A DNA stretch of 32,626 nt from an uncultured Nitrospira sp. (GTDB lineage Bacteria; Nitrospirota; Nitrospiria; Nitrospirales; Nitrospiraceae). The position numbers and the translations under genes were made by a program. A model generated the notes under the pieces. It saw only the letters and a program-made list of their open reading frames with translations. It did not search any database and was not told where the DNA came from. Numbering within the stretch: the stretch's first letter is position 1; the number at the start of each line of letters is the position of its first letter. Location: assembly GCA_902500805.1 (NCBI GenBank), contig CABVSA010000039.1, forward strand, positions 1 to 32,626, given 5' to 3'. Shown one piece after another: positions 1 through 9,900 of the stretch.

Positions 1-22
1 AGGATATGGCTATTGCCCGTAG

Positions 23-52
23 TTGTCTTACATTATGGGTTTATCGTATTCT
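23..52 (+). promoter_or_regulatory. Possible sigma70-type promoter ahead of the mobilisation genes
   Basis: TTGTCT at 23-28 and TATTCT at 47-52 are separated by 18 bases. Each matches the sigma70 consensus at four of six positions. The pair lies about 65 bases upstream of the first start codon with a good ribosome binding site (116). This is a weak pattern match, and chance occurrence is quite possible. Confidence 0.25.
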
Positions 53-115
53 TGTCCCCAGGCTTTCTGACCCTCCAATGACCTGAAGCAGCCACCGGTC
101 GGTGAGGGGAGTTCG

Positions 116-148
116 ATGTCTCAACTTGGGCTGGTACAGGTGTGTTGA
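116..148 (+). CDS. Short leader ORF (10 aa) overlapping the mobC start
   Basis: An ATG at 116 sits a few bases after a strong purine-rich ribosome binding site (GGTGAGGGGAG, 101-111). It encodes ten residues (MSQLGLVQVC) and stops at TGA 146-148, whose last A is the first base of the mobC ATG at 148 (TGATG overlap). The mobC start itself has no comparable ribosome binding site. The simplest reading is translational coupling: ribosomes load on the leader and restart on mobC. It could also be the frameshifted true N-terminus of MobC. No function is recognised in the peptide. Confidence 0.3.
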   Translation: MSQLGLVQVC

Positions 149-699
149 TGGGGCAGCGGGCGAAACGGACGACCACGGTCACGGTGGATCTGGGTGAGCT
201 GAAAGCGCCCTGGCAGTCCTGGTGTCAGCAGCAGGGCGTCACGCCGAGTCATGCCCTCCGGAACGCCCTACGGCAGGCCATGGACCAGAGAGCCACGCGG
301 GCTCCTGCGCCTCGGAATCGCGTCACGCCCAAGCGAGAACGAGCGACCGCTCGCATCGAACTAAACCTCACGACCTCAGAGCTCGGTGCCCTGAAGCGGA
401 TGGCTGGTCACGAAGGTTACGTGCCGACCAAATGGCTGGTAGCGATGGTGCGCGCCAAGTTGACTGGGGAGCCTCATGTGGGCCAGCCGGAATTAGAGAT
501 CTTGGCCCGGTCGAATCAGCAACTCCTTGCCTTAGGGAGGAACTTGAACCAGATTGCCAAGGTCCTGAATACCGCCCCTCAGAACCGAGCCGCCTTTCGG
601 GTCGAGGTCATCACCGAACTCTCCCGCGTGATCCAGGCCCATACGAAGAAGGTGTCCGATGTCTTACGCGGGACCGTGGAGCGCTGGCACCTCCAATGA
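148..699 (+). CDS. mobC: MobC-like plasmid mobilisation / relaxosome accessory protein
   Basis: This protein of about 183 aa is very basic and Arg-rich in its first 80 residues. A ribbon-helix-helix-like stretch follows (IELNLTTSELGALKRMAGHE). Near residues 125-145 it carries LLALGRNLNQIAKVLN, which resembles the G-x-N-x-NQ-I-A-x-x-x-N signature of MobC/MobB accessory proteins that bind oriT and help the relaxase nick DNA. The ATG at 148 is preferred over GTG 142 and TTG 145 because the leader ORF ends on it. Its TGA (697-699) overlaps the ATG of the next gene (696), so the two are translationally coupled. A relaxase follows directly, which supports the role. The family call comes from motif and context only. 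Confidence 0.7.
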   Translation: MGQRAKRTTTVTVDLGELKAPWQSWCQQQGVTPSHALRNALRQAMDQRATRAPAPRNRVTPKRERATARIELNLTTSELGALKRMAGHEGYVPTKWLVAMVRAKLTGEPHVGQPELEILARSNQQLLALGRNLNQIAKVLNTAPQNRAAFRVEVITELSRVIQAHTKKVSDVLRGTVERWHLQ

Positions 700-950
700 G
701 TTCGACAGGCAGCCAGATTGACCAGAAATTGGATGAGTGGGGGAGTCGGCTCTTCAATGTCTCGACGGAGACCCTCCCACGGCCGCGTCGCAGCAGGAAT
801 GTTCGTCTGGGTTCCGCCAAGTCTGTGAGTACCGGCGGACGGCTCAGCACGCCACAGGCTCGCGCGACCTATGTGAGGGGGAAACTCCAAGCCATGGTCC
901 GCCGCTCCCTGCAAGTCGTGGTGAAACTCGTCAGGGGCCGAAAGGGATGA
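696..950 (+). CDS. N-terminal segment of a VirD2/MobA-type relaxase (split gene)
   Basis: An 84-aa ORF whose ATG overlaps the mobC stop. The first 45 residues are low-complexity and basic (PRPRRSRNVRLGS). The last 25 (LQAMVRRSLQVVVKLVRGRKG) look like the stretch that normally precedes the catalytic core of MobA/VirD2-like relaxases, roughly 'vmVKvtgggrgm..i..hl.YisR.G'. The zero-frame stop TGA (948-950) directly follows the heptamer AAAGGGA (941-947). A -1 shift there would join it without loss to the next ORF, giving ...VRGRKG-MRGISNNLTYISRDG. I read this and the next entry as one gene that is either frameshifted by a lost G or expressed by programmed -1 frameshifting. Confidence 0.55.
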   Translation: MSSTGSQIDQKLDEWGSRLFNVSTETLPRPRRSRNVRLGSAKSVSTGGRLSTPQARATYVRGKLQAMVRRSLQVVVKLVRGRKG

Positions 951-1474
951 GGGGCATCTCGAACAACCTCACCTACATTTCGCGTGATGGGGAACTCGAG
1001 ATTGAAGACCAAGATGGCCAGGTGATTCTCGGGAAGGAGGCCGTGGCCGATTTGAAATCTGAATGGCGCGACGGTGGGATGCCGATCGCGGCAGACTCGA
1101 CCATGCGCGACGCCTTTCATCTCGTCCTCTCCATGCCGACCAGGACGGATCCGTTGTCCGTGCAACGCGCAGCCCGTGACTTCGCGACACGAGAGTTCGC
1201 AGGATTTCAATACGCGATGGTCCTCCACACCTTCGAGACCGATCCGGATCCACATCCATCTCCGCACCCGCATGTTCATCTCACGGTGAAGGTTGCGGGC
1301 CTCGATGGGATGCGTTTAAATCCGAGAAAGGCGGATCTGCAGCGCTGGCGAGAGGGGTTTGCGGAGGCGTTACGAGAGCATGGTATTGAGGCGACCACGA
1401 CGAGCCGAATTCATCGCACCACGCATGAACGCTGGACCGTGCGACATCTGCCTGAACCGAGCAAAAAAGGATAG
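947..1474 (+). CDS. Relaxase catalytic domain (VirD2/MobA-like), prematurely terminated
   Basis: A 175-aa ORF starting at an ATG that overlaps the previous stop (ATGA). It opens with NNLTYISRDGELEIEDQDG, the tyrosine-containing 'Y-I-S-R-D/K-G' region of mobilisation relaxases. Around residues 100-112 it carries HPSPHPHVHLTVK, the histidine-rich metal-binding motif III. The following GLDGMRLNPRKADLQRWREGF is typical of the same family, which nicks oriT and covalently holds the transferred strand. The frame ends at TAG 1472-1474, but the same frame stays open to 1678 with family-like sequence, so the amber codon looks like a nonsense mutation. The enzyme is likely non-functional in its present form. 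Confidence 0.65.
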   Translation: MRGISNNLTYISRDGELEIEDQDGQVILGKEAVADLKSEWRDGGMPIAADSTMRDAFHLVLSMPTRTDPLSVQRAARDFATREFAGFQYAMVLHTFETDPDPHPSPHPHVHLTVKVAGLDGMRLNPRKADLQRWREGFAEALREHGIEATTTSRIHRTTHERWTVRHLPEPSKKG

Positions 1475-1678
1475 ACACTGGAGCGGCTGAAACGCACCAC
1501 GCGCCGACAGGGACGAACCCAGGACGTCATGCGGAATTATGAGCAGGTGATGCGGGCGTTGGCCAGGTCAGATCGTGGGGAGGATCGGCAATTGGCGGTG
1601 GATCTGGTGCGCTATCTGGGGGGAGGAGGCCGGACTCCGGAGGCTGGGAAGGAACGAGGAAAAGTTCGAGAACGATGA
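1475..1678 (+). pseudogene. In-frame 3' remnant of the relaxase after an amber codon
   Basis: Directly after TAG 1472-1474 the relaxase frame continues for 67 codons to TGA 1676-1678. It reads TLERLKRTTRRQGRTQDVM, then RNYEQVMRALARSDRGEDRQ, then LAVDLVRYLG, a basic helical segment consistent with a relaxase C-terminus. No in-frame ATG with a good ribosome binding site is present (first ATG at 1529), so it is probably no longer translated unless the amber codon is suppressed. It shows that the relaxase once extended to about 240 codons beyond its second start. Confidence 0.5.
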
Positions 1679-1756
1679 GTTGGTCCGTTAGTCTTCACTT
1701 CAAACTGAATACGCAATGACACAAAGATGGCATGTTAAGCGCTTCGACATGTTCGC

Positions 1757-2033
1757 GTGCAAACGGTTTGTCTAAGCCAACACTCACGCGTGCGACGGCC
1801 GGGCGGTTTTCGCACGGTGCTTAAACCAAGTAGTATCGTCACTCACAATTCATGTGGTGCACCACATGACATGATCATTTCCCTCCGGAGATCCTGCGCC
1901 GAGCCCCGAGGATCGGCCGCTCACCACACGACTACGGGACGCTGGAGACCTGCTGGGCATCAGGATGCTCGATCATCTCATTTTCGGGGACGATCGTTTC
2001 TACAGTTTTGCCGATCAGGGTTGGCCGCTGTGA
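1757..2033 (+). pseudogene. radC: Decayed RadC-family (JAB/MPN) protein, C-terminal half
   Basis: Two frames together rebuild a RadC C-terminus. The first reads FRTVLKPSSIVTHN (about 1808-1849), matching the usual 'vFr.alk..aa.iilaHNHPSGDP'. The second, from 1881, reads PSGDPAPSPEDRPLTTRLRD then AGDLLGIRMLDHLIFGDDRF and ends YSFADQGWPL at TGA 2031-2033. Between HN and PSGDP, where one His codon is expected, lie 31 bases containing a perfect 20-bp palindrome. The net 28-base gain breaks the frame. RadC-like proteins are common passengers of mobile islands. This copy is clearly dead, and its 5' half is not recognisable. Confidence 0.6.
1850..1869. repeat. Perfect 20-bp palindrome inside the radC remnant
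   Basis: The sequence TCATGTGGTGCACCACATGA equals its own reverse complement over all 20 bases. It lies in the 31 bases that replace the HNHPSGDP histidine codon of the radC remnant. It could be an operator for a dimeric regulator, a footprint of a small inserted element, or a hairpin-prone insertion. Confidence 0.6.
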
Positions 2034-2661
2034 AGCGACAGCGAAAGTCCTGTTGTACTTCCAGGCGGATATTCTTGTGAGCAGATGACGCCTGTCACAC
2101 ATGCGGAAGATTCCAGGTCCCAACTATGAGTGGTGGTCTGTTTCTGACACAGCGGTCGCCTAAAAATTGGGCAACCTGCTCAACGCCGTATGCTTCGCGG
2201 TGATGCTTGCGCATCACCCGACTTGCTCACAAAGTTATCCCCAGAAGATGGGGACGGTGGGCGGCTCCTTTATGGCCCTGCGCTTGTACTCTGGCATCGC
2301 TGTCGCCGTATCCTTTTGGATTCACCATGAATCGAATTGGATTCAGTGGAGCTTTCGGGTCCACTATCTCAACAGCAACTATGTTGAATGTTCTATGAAA
2401 TTCAGACCGTGGTGAACGAAAAATATTCTGGCCAGTGTAGCATCAATTTTGCTTGAGAGTTTAGGCTTGGCAGGACTGTGAGACGTAGTCGGCGTTGATG
2501 TAGAGAACATCGCAACGGCACAGATAGAGCCAGACGTACCTACCGTAACCTGGGCCGTCATGATAGATCCATTGTTGGAATACTACCTACTTGATTTGCA
2601 AATGGACCTAATGAACATGTAGTGCCTCTGTCATTGCTCGTGTGTCCTAGCGGTGAGAAGC
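2034..2661. other. Gene-poor interval with two small hairpins
   Basis: I see no convincing gene on either strand here. The short ORFs lack recognisable motifs and good ribosome binding sites. Two inverted repeats stand out. One is GGTGATGC-TTGC-GCATCACC at 2199-2218 (8-bp stem, 4-base loop) and the other is TCCCCA-GAAGA-TGGGGA at 2238-2254 (6-bp stem). Neither is followed by a T tract, so a standard intrinsic terminator is unlikely. The interval probably holds the promoter of the regulator at 2662, but I cannot pick convincing -35/-10 boxes. Confidence 0.4.
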
Positions 2662-3336
2662 ATGGAACTGTCGATCGCGATTGTTCATCATCACAGGTTG
2701 CTGCGAGAGGCGCTGACATTAGGGCTTTCACAAAATGCATTCCCCATCATCCATCAGGCTCGTGATCTAGAACAACTCACCACTGATATCGGAGTTATCA
2801 ACCCCACTGTTCTTCTAGCGGAGGCCTGTCGTCCACTCGACAAATGTCTCGAGTGCCTTCGCCGGTTTCGTTGTGTTGCGCCTGAATGCAAAGTGATCAT
2901 GTTGGAGGTCCCCAATCAGGATGAGACTATATTGGCCTGTATCGAGGTCGGCGGCATCTCGGGCTATGTGGTAGAGGAGGGTTCGTTCAATGACCTCCTA
3001 AGAACGGTTCGAGCCATTAGTACCGGTGAGAGTATTTGTTCCCCGCGTCTTGCCAATCTCGCCTTCACGCGGATATCAACATTGGCGAATCGATTCTACG
3101 ACTCACGCACCTCAGAAATCAGCTGCCTCACACGCCGTGAACAGGACATCATGGAAGCGATTGAAAGAGGATTGAGCAATAAAGAAATCGCCAATGAGTT
3201 AAAGATCGAAGTGTCAACCGTCAAGAATCACGTCCATAACATACTCGACAAGCTCCATCTGCAGAATCGCCGGTCCGCCGCCCGGTATGCCAAGGAACAC
3301 GGCTTTGTAGCCCGACACCAAACCCACGCCTCGTAA
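2662..3336 (+). CDS. LuxR/NarL-type regulator with a degenerate (pseudo-)receiver domain
   Basis: A 224-aa protein with a receiver-like fold (residues about 1-120) and a LuxR/GerE helix-turn-helix (about 155-212). The HTH reads CLTRREQDIMEAIERGLSNK followed by EIANELKIEVSTVKNHVHNI, which is complete and typical. In the receiver the acidic pair is HH (residues 9-10), the phospho-acceptor Asp is Ala53 (VLLAEA), and the Lys position is Glu105 (GYVVEE). It should therefore not be phosphorylated by the classical route and may respond to a ligand or act constitutively. ATG 2662 is chosen over the upstream in-frame GTG 2653 because it starts right at the receiver beta-1 strand. It is the nearest full transcription regulator upstream of the Tc toxin genes and in the same direction. 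Confidence 0.8.
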   Translation: MELSIAIVHHHRLLREALTLGLSQNAFPIIHQARDLEQLTTDIGVINPTVLLAEACRPLDKCLECLRRFRCVAPECKVIMLEVPNQDETILACIEVGGISGYVVEEGSFNDLLRTVRAISTGESICSPRLANLAFTRISTLANRFYDSRTSEISCLTRREQDIMEAIERGLSNKEIANELKIEVSTVKNHVHNILDKLHLQNRRSAARYAKEHGFVARHQTHAS

Positions 3337-3527
3337 CTAACTCTCACTTCGTAACCCAGTTCAACTTCTATCGTGTGAAGCAGTACTCGCACGTTTTTTC
3401 TTTTCTGCGGAGATCTAGTTCCTAGACCTTCTTTTCTCACCACCTAGATCCTATTTGGATCATCCGATGCATTGGACTTTATTCTGAGCGGATCTACTGT
3501 TTGCCGAGACAACCAAGTGAGGCTGGC

Positions 3528-3905
3528 TTGGACAAGATCAGGGTACTGTTGGCGAATCATCCCGTGATGGTCCCCGACGCCATTCGGCAACTCGTTGAAG
3601 GGCAGGTTGATATGGAGGTCGTAGGAGATTGCCGTGGACCGATGAAAATCCTCCAAGAAACAGGTAGGACAAAAGCTGATGCAGTCATTCTCGCCCAAGA
3701 AGGAGCGGATGAGCCTGGGCTTTGCAGCCAACTCCTGGCCGTGTATCCGGATCTTGCCATTGTAAGTGTAACGAGCGACATGCACACAGCATTCGCCCAA
3801 CAACTTCGTTCTCATCGCCAAGAGTTAGTCAGTGCAAAGGGAAACGGGCTTCTTCAATTCCTACGCACGACGGTGAAAGAGCATATGGGAGAAACGAACA
3901 GATGA
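3528..3905 (+). CDS. Stand-alone degenerate receiver-domain protein
   Basis: A protein of about 125 aa that begins MDKIRVLLANHPVMVPDAIR, the beta-1/alpha-1 start of a NarL-type receiver, and has no DNA-binding domain. The usual D-D pair is replaced by A-N/H (residues 9-11) and the phospho-acceptor position is Ala56 (DAVILAQE). A Lys remains near residue 105 (ELVSAKG). I chose TTG 3528 because GTGAGG (3517-3522) is well spaced upstream and the start then coincides with the receiver. TTG 3501 would add nine residues. It lies 35 bases before the TcB-TcC gene and is probably in the same operon. A role as a dimerisation or titration partner of the 2662 regulator is inference. Confidence 0.6.
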   Translation: MDKIRVLLANHPVMVPDAIRQLVEGQVDMEVVGDCRGPMKILQETGRTKADAVILAQEGADEPGLCSQLLAVYPDLAIVSVTSDMHTAFAQQLRSHRQELVSAKGNGLLQFLRTTVKEHMGETNR

Positions 3906-3940
3906 GGTGCCTTTCAACCTTTGAGTAGGGAGTGCTCTGC

Positions 3941-6900
3941 GTGGCCGAGACCAAGGAAAAGGGACCGAGTACCAAGGAAGCATCCGAAAAATCTTTTCAG
4001 GTGGCCGCCCCGACCATCTCTTTGCCAAAGGGAGGTGGGGCGATTCGTGGGATGGGGGAGAAGTTTGCCGCGAATCCAGTCACCGGGACCGGCTCCATGA
4101 CAGTGCCGATCGCCGCGAGCCCAGGTCGCTCCGGCTTTGGGCCCAACCTGTCGCTTTCCTACGACTCCGGATCTGGCAATGGGCCATTCGGCTTTGGCTG
4201 GAGCCTGTCGCTCCCATCGATCACCCGCAAGACCGAAAAGGGTCTCCCTCGGTACCAGGATGCAGAGGAGTCCGATGTCTTTATCCTTTCCGGCGCAGAA
4301 GATTTAGTGCCGGCTCTAGAAGAATCCTGCGGTAACTGGCATCGCCAACGATTCGAGCGGGCTATCGATGGAAGACGCTACTGTATCGATCGCTATCGTC
4401 CGCGAATCGAGGGGCTGTTCGCCCGCATTGAACGGTGGACGAATCTGGATGACTCCACTGATATATGCTGGCGTTCTATTTCAAAAGACAACATTACCAC
4501 CTGGTACGGGAAAACGAGCGAAAGTCGAATTGCCGACCCTGCCGACTCCACTCGTGTCTTTAGCTGGCTGATCTGTGAGAGCTATGACGACAAAGGGAAT
4601 GCTATTCGCTATCAATACCAGCCCGAGGACTCAGCAGGGCTGGATCAATGTTTCCCACACGAGAAGAACCGAACTGCCTTGGGCCGTTCGGCCAATCGGT
4701 ATCTCAAGAGGATCCAGTACGGTAACTGTCCGTCGAGGCTCGTACAGCCTGATCTCAACAAACTTAGCTGGTTGTTTGAGGTGGTATTCGACTATGACGA
4801 AGACCATTGGCAGGCTTTGCCGACACAGCCAGGAGAACACGAGTACGTTCACGCGACCCTCAACAGCACACATCCTTGGCCTTCCCGCCAAGATCCATTC
4901 TCCAGTTATCGCGCTGGCTTCGAGGTGCGGACCTATCGGCTGTGCCATCGAGTCTTGATGTTTCATCATTTTCCGGAGGAACTGGGCGTTCAGGACTACC
5001 TCGTGCGCTCAACGGAGTTCACGTATCGGCAGAGCCCAATCGCCTCGTTCCTCACGGCGGTCACGCAATCTGGCTACACCCGCCAACCGGACGGCAGATA
5101 TCTGAGAAAGTCTTTGCCACCGCTGGAATTCGAGTACAGCCAAGCGATCGTCCACGATGAGATCAAGGAAATACCGGCGAAGAGTCTAGAAAACCTCCCC
5201 TATGGTCTCGACGGCTCGCGCTATCAGTGGGTGGACTTAGATGGCGAAGGGGCATCGGGAATTCTTACTGAGCAGGGAAACGCATGGTTTTACAAGCCGA
5301 ACTGGGGTGACGGGAAGTTTGGCCCAGTGGAAACCATCCTGCTCAAGCCCTCGCTGGCTGCACTGGGCAGTGGCCGTCAACAGCTCTTGGATCTGGCGGG
5401 AGATGGGCAACTGGATGTCGTTCAGTTTGGCGATGCAGTCCCCGGTTTCTTTGAACGGACACCGGATCAGAAATGGGAAAGCTTCAAGACCTTTGCCCAT
5501 CTGCCGGAACTCGATTGGGCACAGCCAAACCTAGAGTTCGTGGATCTCAACGGAGACGGGTTGGCCGATATTCTTGTCACCGAAGATGAGGTGATGACCT
5601 GGTACCCCTCACTTGCTGAAGACGGCTTTGGCCAGGCGGAACGAGTCTTCAAGCCCCATGACGAAGAAGCAGGTCCCCGCCTTGTGATGGCGGATGGAAC
5701 ACAGTCCATCTATTTAGCCGACATGTCCGGAGATGGGCTCACGGACCTCGTCCGCATCCGAAACGGCGAGGTGTGCTACTGGCCTAACCTGGGCTACGGG
5801 AAATTCGGGTCCAAGGTCACCATGGATGGCTCTCCTTGGTTTGACCTACCAGACCTATTTGATCAACGGCGCATCCGTGTGGCTGATATCGACGGTTCCG
5901 GCAATACCGACATCATCTATCTCCATGGCGAAGGAGTTCGGCTGTACTTCAATCGGTCGGGAAACGGTTGGAGTGAGCCGAGAACGCTGACGCATTTTCC
6001 ACAGATCGACAACCTTGCTGATGTGACCACCGTGGATTTGTTGGGGAATGGGACGGCCTGTCTCGTCTGGAGCTCGGCACTGCCAGGCAATGCAAGCAGG
6101 CCCATGCGCTTTATTGACCTTATGGGTGGACAAAAACCGCACTTGCTGGTTCTGACGGTCAACAATCTTGGGGCTGAAACACAGGTCCAGTACGCGCCTT
6201 CCACAAAGTTTTATTTTGCGGACAAACAGTCAGGCAAGCCCTGGCTTACCAAACTACCGTTTCCCGTGCATGTGATCGAACGGGTTACCACGTACGACCA
6301 CATCAGCCGCAACCGTTTCGTCACACGCTACACCTATCATCACGGTTATTTTGATGGCGTTGAGCGTGAGTTCCGCGGCTTTGGCCGAGTCGATCAGCTC
6401 GATACCGAAGAATTTGCGGCTCTGACTCAAAGTGGTGCTTTCCCCATCGGGGACAACATCGATGCGGCCTCGCACGTCCCCCCTGTGCTGACCAAGACAT
6501 GGTTTCACACGGGCATTTATTTGGGGCGTGATCGGATGTCCAACTTTTTCGCGGGTCTGCTCGATCACGACGATGTCGGTGAATACTACCGTGAGCCGGG
6601 GCTAACTGATGAGCAAGCCCGAGCTCTGCTCCTTCCCGATACGATCTTGCCGGACGGGTTAACACCCGAGGAAGAGCGCGAAGCCTGCCGATCTCTCAAA
6701 GGATCGATGCTGCGCCAGGAGGTCTATGCCCTCGACGGCTCAGATAAACAAGAGCATCCCTATACCGTCTCCGAGCAGAACTTCACAGTCAAATGTCTCC
6801 AGCCGGAGGCAGGAAATCGCTACGCTGTCTTTTTTACGCACCCACGCGAAGCACTCACCTATCGCTATGAGCGGAACCCGGTCGATCCGAGAGTGCAACA

Positions 6901-9900
6901 TGCCCTCACGTTGGAGGTGGATCGATTCGGCAATGTGCTCAAACAAGCCGCCATAGGCTACGGGCGGCGTCAGCCGGATCCGACCCTGGCACCGGAGGAT
7001 CGCAACAAGCAGACGCAAATCTTCACCACCTATAACGAGAACGCTGTGACTAATGCCGTTGAGACCGATGATGATTACCGGGCTCCACTGGCCAGTGAGA
7101 CCAAGACCTATGAGGTGACGGGCGTCGCACTCGCATCGGGGCAGGTCCGGTTCTCCTTCGAAGCCATGCTGGCAGAGGGAAGTGGCGCCATACCGATTCT
7201 CTATGAACAGAATCCCACGCCCAATCTCCACGAAAAGCGCTTGATCGAACAGGTTCGCACGCTCTACCGACACAATGACCTCACTAGATCCTTGCCATTG
7301 GGACAATTAGAAGCCCTCGCGCTGCCATTCGAGAGTTACAAGCTAGCGTTCACCGCAGGGCTCCTCAAGCAAGTCTATGTCAGAAACGGGCAGGATTTAT
7401 TGCCGAATCCAGCGGATGTGTTGGGTGGAGGCGGGCCTGATCGCGGCGGCTATGTCGATCTGGATGGCAATCTACATTGGTGGATTCCTTCAGGACGCAT
7501 GTTTCTGTCTCGCGGAAGCATGGATACTCCAGCCCAGGAGCTCGCCTATGCCCGGCAGCATTTCTTTCTCCCACAGCGCTACTGCGATCCGTTCCATACC
7601 GAAACACTGAGCACCGAAATTCTGGTCACATTCGATACGCATGATCTCTTGATGACCGAGTCACAGGATGCCCTGCAGAACAGAGTGCGTGCGCAGAATG
7701 ATTATCGAGTGTTTGCGCCAAAACTGATGACCGATCTGAACGGAAACCGATCTGCTGTGGAGTTCGACATCTTGGGGATGGTGGCCGGGACCGCCGTCAT
7801 GGGGAAGGAGGGTGAAACCGTCGGCGATAGGCTTGATGCGTCCTTTCAGACGGATCTGACCCAGCAACAATTAGATGCCTTCATGGCCGGGCCACGCCAG
7901 CCAGCATCCAATCAAGATGAAGGCGAAGCCTCACCGATCGTCCACGACCTGTTAAGAACGGCGACGACGAGGTTCTTGTACGACCTAGATCGCTTCATGA
8001 GGATCGGCGAGCCGCCCTTTGCAGCAACGCTCGCTCGCGAGACCCATGTCAGCGACCTTCGGCCAGGTCAGCGCACGAAAATTCAGGTCAGTCTCAGTTA
8101 CTCCGATGGGTTTGGACGGGAGATCCAAAAGAAGGTTCCAGCCGAACCAGGGCCAACGCCTCAGCGGGATGCCAACGGCAAGATCATCATCGGAGCCAAT
8201 GGCCAGCCAGTGATGACAGCCAATGTGGCGAGTCCGCGCTGGGTTGGCAGCGGCTGGACTGTGTTCAACAACAAAGGCAAGCCTGTTCGCCAGTACGAGC
8301 CTTTCTTCACCGATCGGCATACCCATGAATTCGAGACTCGGATCGGGGTAAGTCCCGTCCTCTTCTACGACCCAGTCGAAAGGGTGGTGGCCACGCTGCA
8401 CCCCAATCACACGTGGGAAAAGGTCGTGTTTGATCCCTGGTGGCAGGAAAGCTGGGATGTGAACGATACCGTGTTGGAGGCAGATCCGAGTGCCGATCCA
8501 GACCTGAGTGCGTTCTTTCAGCGCCTGGTGCAGGTGGAGTATGTGCCGACCTGGCACGCCCTACGAACAGAGGTCGCCCATGCCGCGCTCTTCGCCGCCC
8601 AGTATCCTGATGCAGCCGTTCGGGCAAACGAAACAGCCGCGGCCAAGAAAACAGAGGTCCATGGCGCCACTCCGTCTGTCGCTTATGCCGATTCCCTGGG
8701 TAGATCTTTCCTGACTGTCGCACACAACCGGTTTGTCCGCAACGACAGCACGGTCGAGGAGAAGTACGTCACCCGAGTTGTCTTGGATATTGAGGGCAAC
8801 CAGCGCGAAATCATCGATGCCAAGGAACGTGCCGTCATGCGCTACGACTACGACATGCTCGGCAACCGAATCCACCAGACTAGTATGGAGGCGGGCGAGC
8901 GCTGGATGTTGAATGATGTCGCAGGCAAACCGATTTACGCCTGGAACAGCAGGGGCCATAGATTTCGCATCGAATACGATCCGTTGCGGCGGTCGGTACG
9001 AGCGTTTGTCACAGGCTCGGGCTCAGACGGCTCTTCGCAAGAAATCTTGTACGAACGTACGCTCTATGGCGAAGCACAGGGTGAAGCGAAGAACCACCGA
9101 AGTCGCGTCTACCAAGTGCACGATTGTGCTGGTGTGATGACGAGTGAAGTCTATGATTTCAAAGGCAATCTACTTCATAGTTCCCGTCGGCTTGCTCAGG
9201 ACTACAAGAGTACACCGGATTGGGCACGGGAACCGCTCCTGGAAGAGGAAACCTTCTCCAGCCATACCTTCTACGATGCGCTCAATCGGCCTATCACGTT
9301 GACCACTCCAGACAAGAGTGTGATCCAGCCAACATATAACGAAGCCAACCTGCTGAATGCACTCAAAGTCAATCTGCGCGGTGCGGAGAGCGCGACAGCC
9401 TTGGTGAACAACGTCAATTACGACGCCAAGGGGCAGCGAGAACACATTGAAATCGGCAATGGCACGAGAACTGAGTATACCTATGACGAAAAAACATTCC
9501 GCCTGACCCACCTCAAAACTCTACGCGGGCACACGGCCCTGCAAGATTTGAGTTACACCTACGATCCAGCGGGCAACATTACCCATATCCGCGACGAGGC
9601 CCAGCAGATCATCTACTTCCGTAACAAGCGGGTGGAGCCCAGTACGGATTATATCTATGACGCGATCTATCGACTCGTTCAAGCCACAGGTCGTGAACAT
9701 TTAGGGCAAGGTGCCGACACCTGCTCCTTTGGACCGACACCGACCAGCCACAATGACCAGCCTCGCGTGGGATTGCTGTACCCGGGCGATGGCCAAGCGA
9801 TGGGGATCTATCAGGAGCTTTACGAGTACGACCAGGTCGGTAATTTCTTACGCCTCCTGCATCAGGGGGCTGATCCCCAACATGCCGGCTGGACCCGCAT

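Noticed and set aside
1852..1860. The radC palindrome shares ATGTGGTGC with the tRNA-Phe 3' end, suggesting a left attachment site
   Set aside because: Only nine bases match, the similarity stops at once on both sides, and the palindrome itself explains half of it. A real attachment repeat would be longer.
2379..2561. Minus-strand 60-codon ORF with a Ser/Thr-rich start
   Set aside because: There is no family motif or ribosome binding site I could identify, and it lies in a decayed interval.
3932..3940. GTG 3932 as the start of the TcB-TcC gene
   Set aside because: It would overlap the only good ribosome binding site (AGGGAG 3927-3932), which is correctly spaced for GTG 3941.
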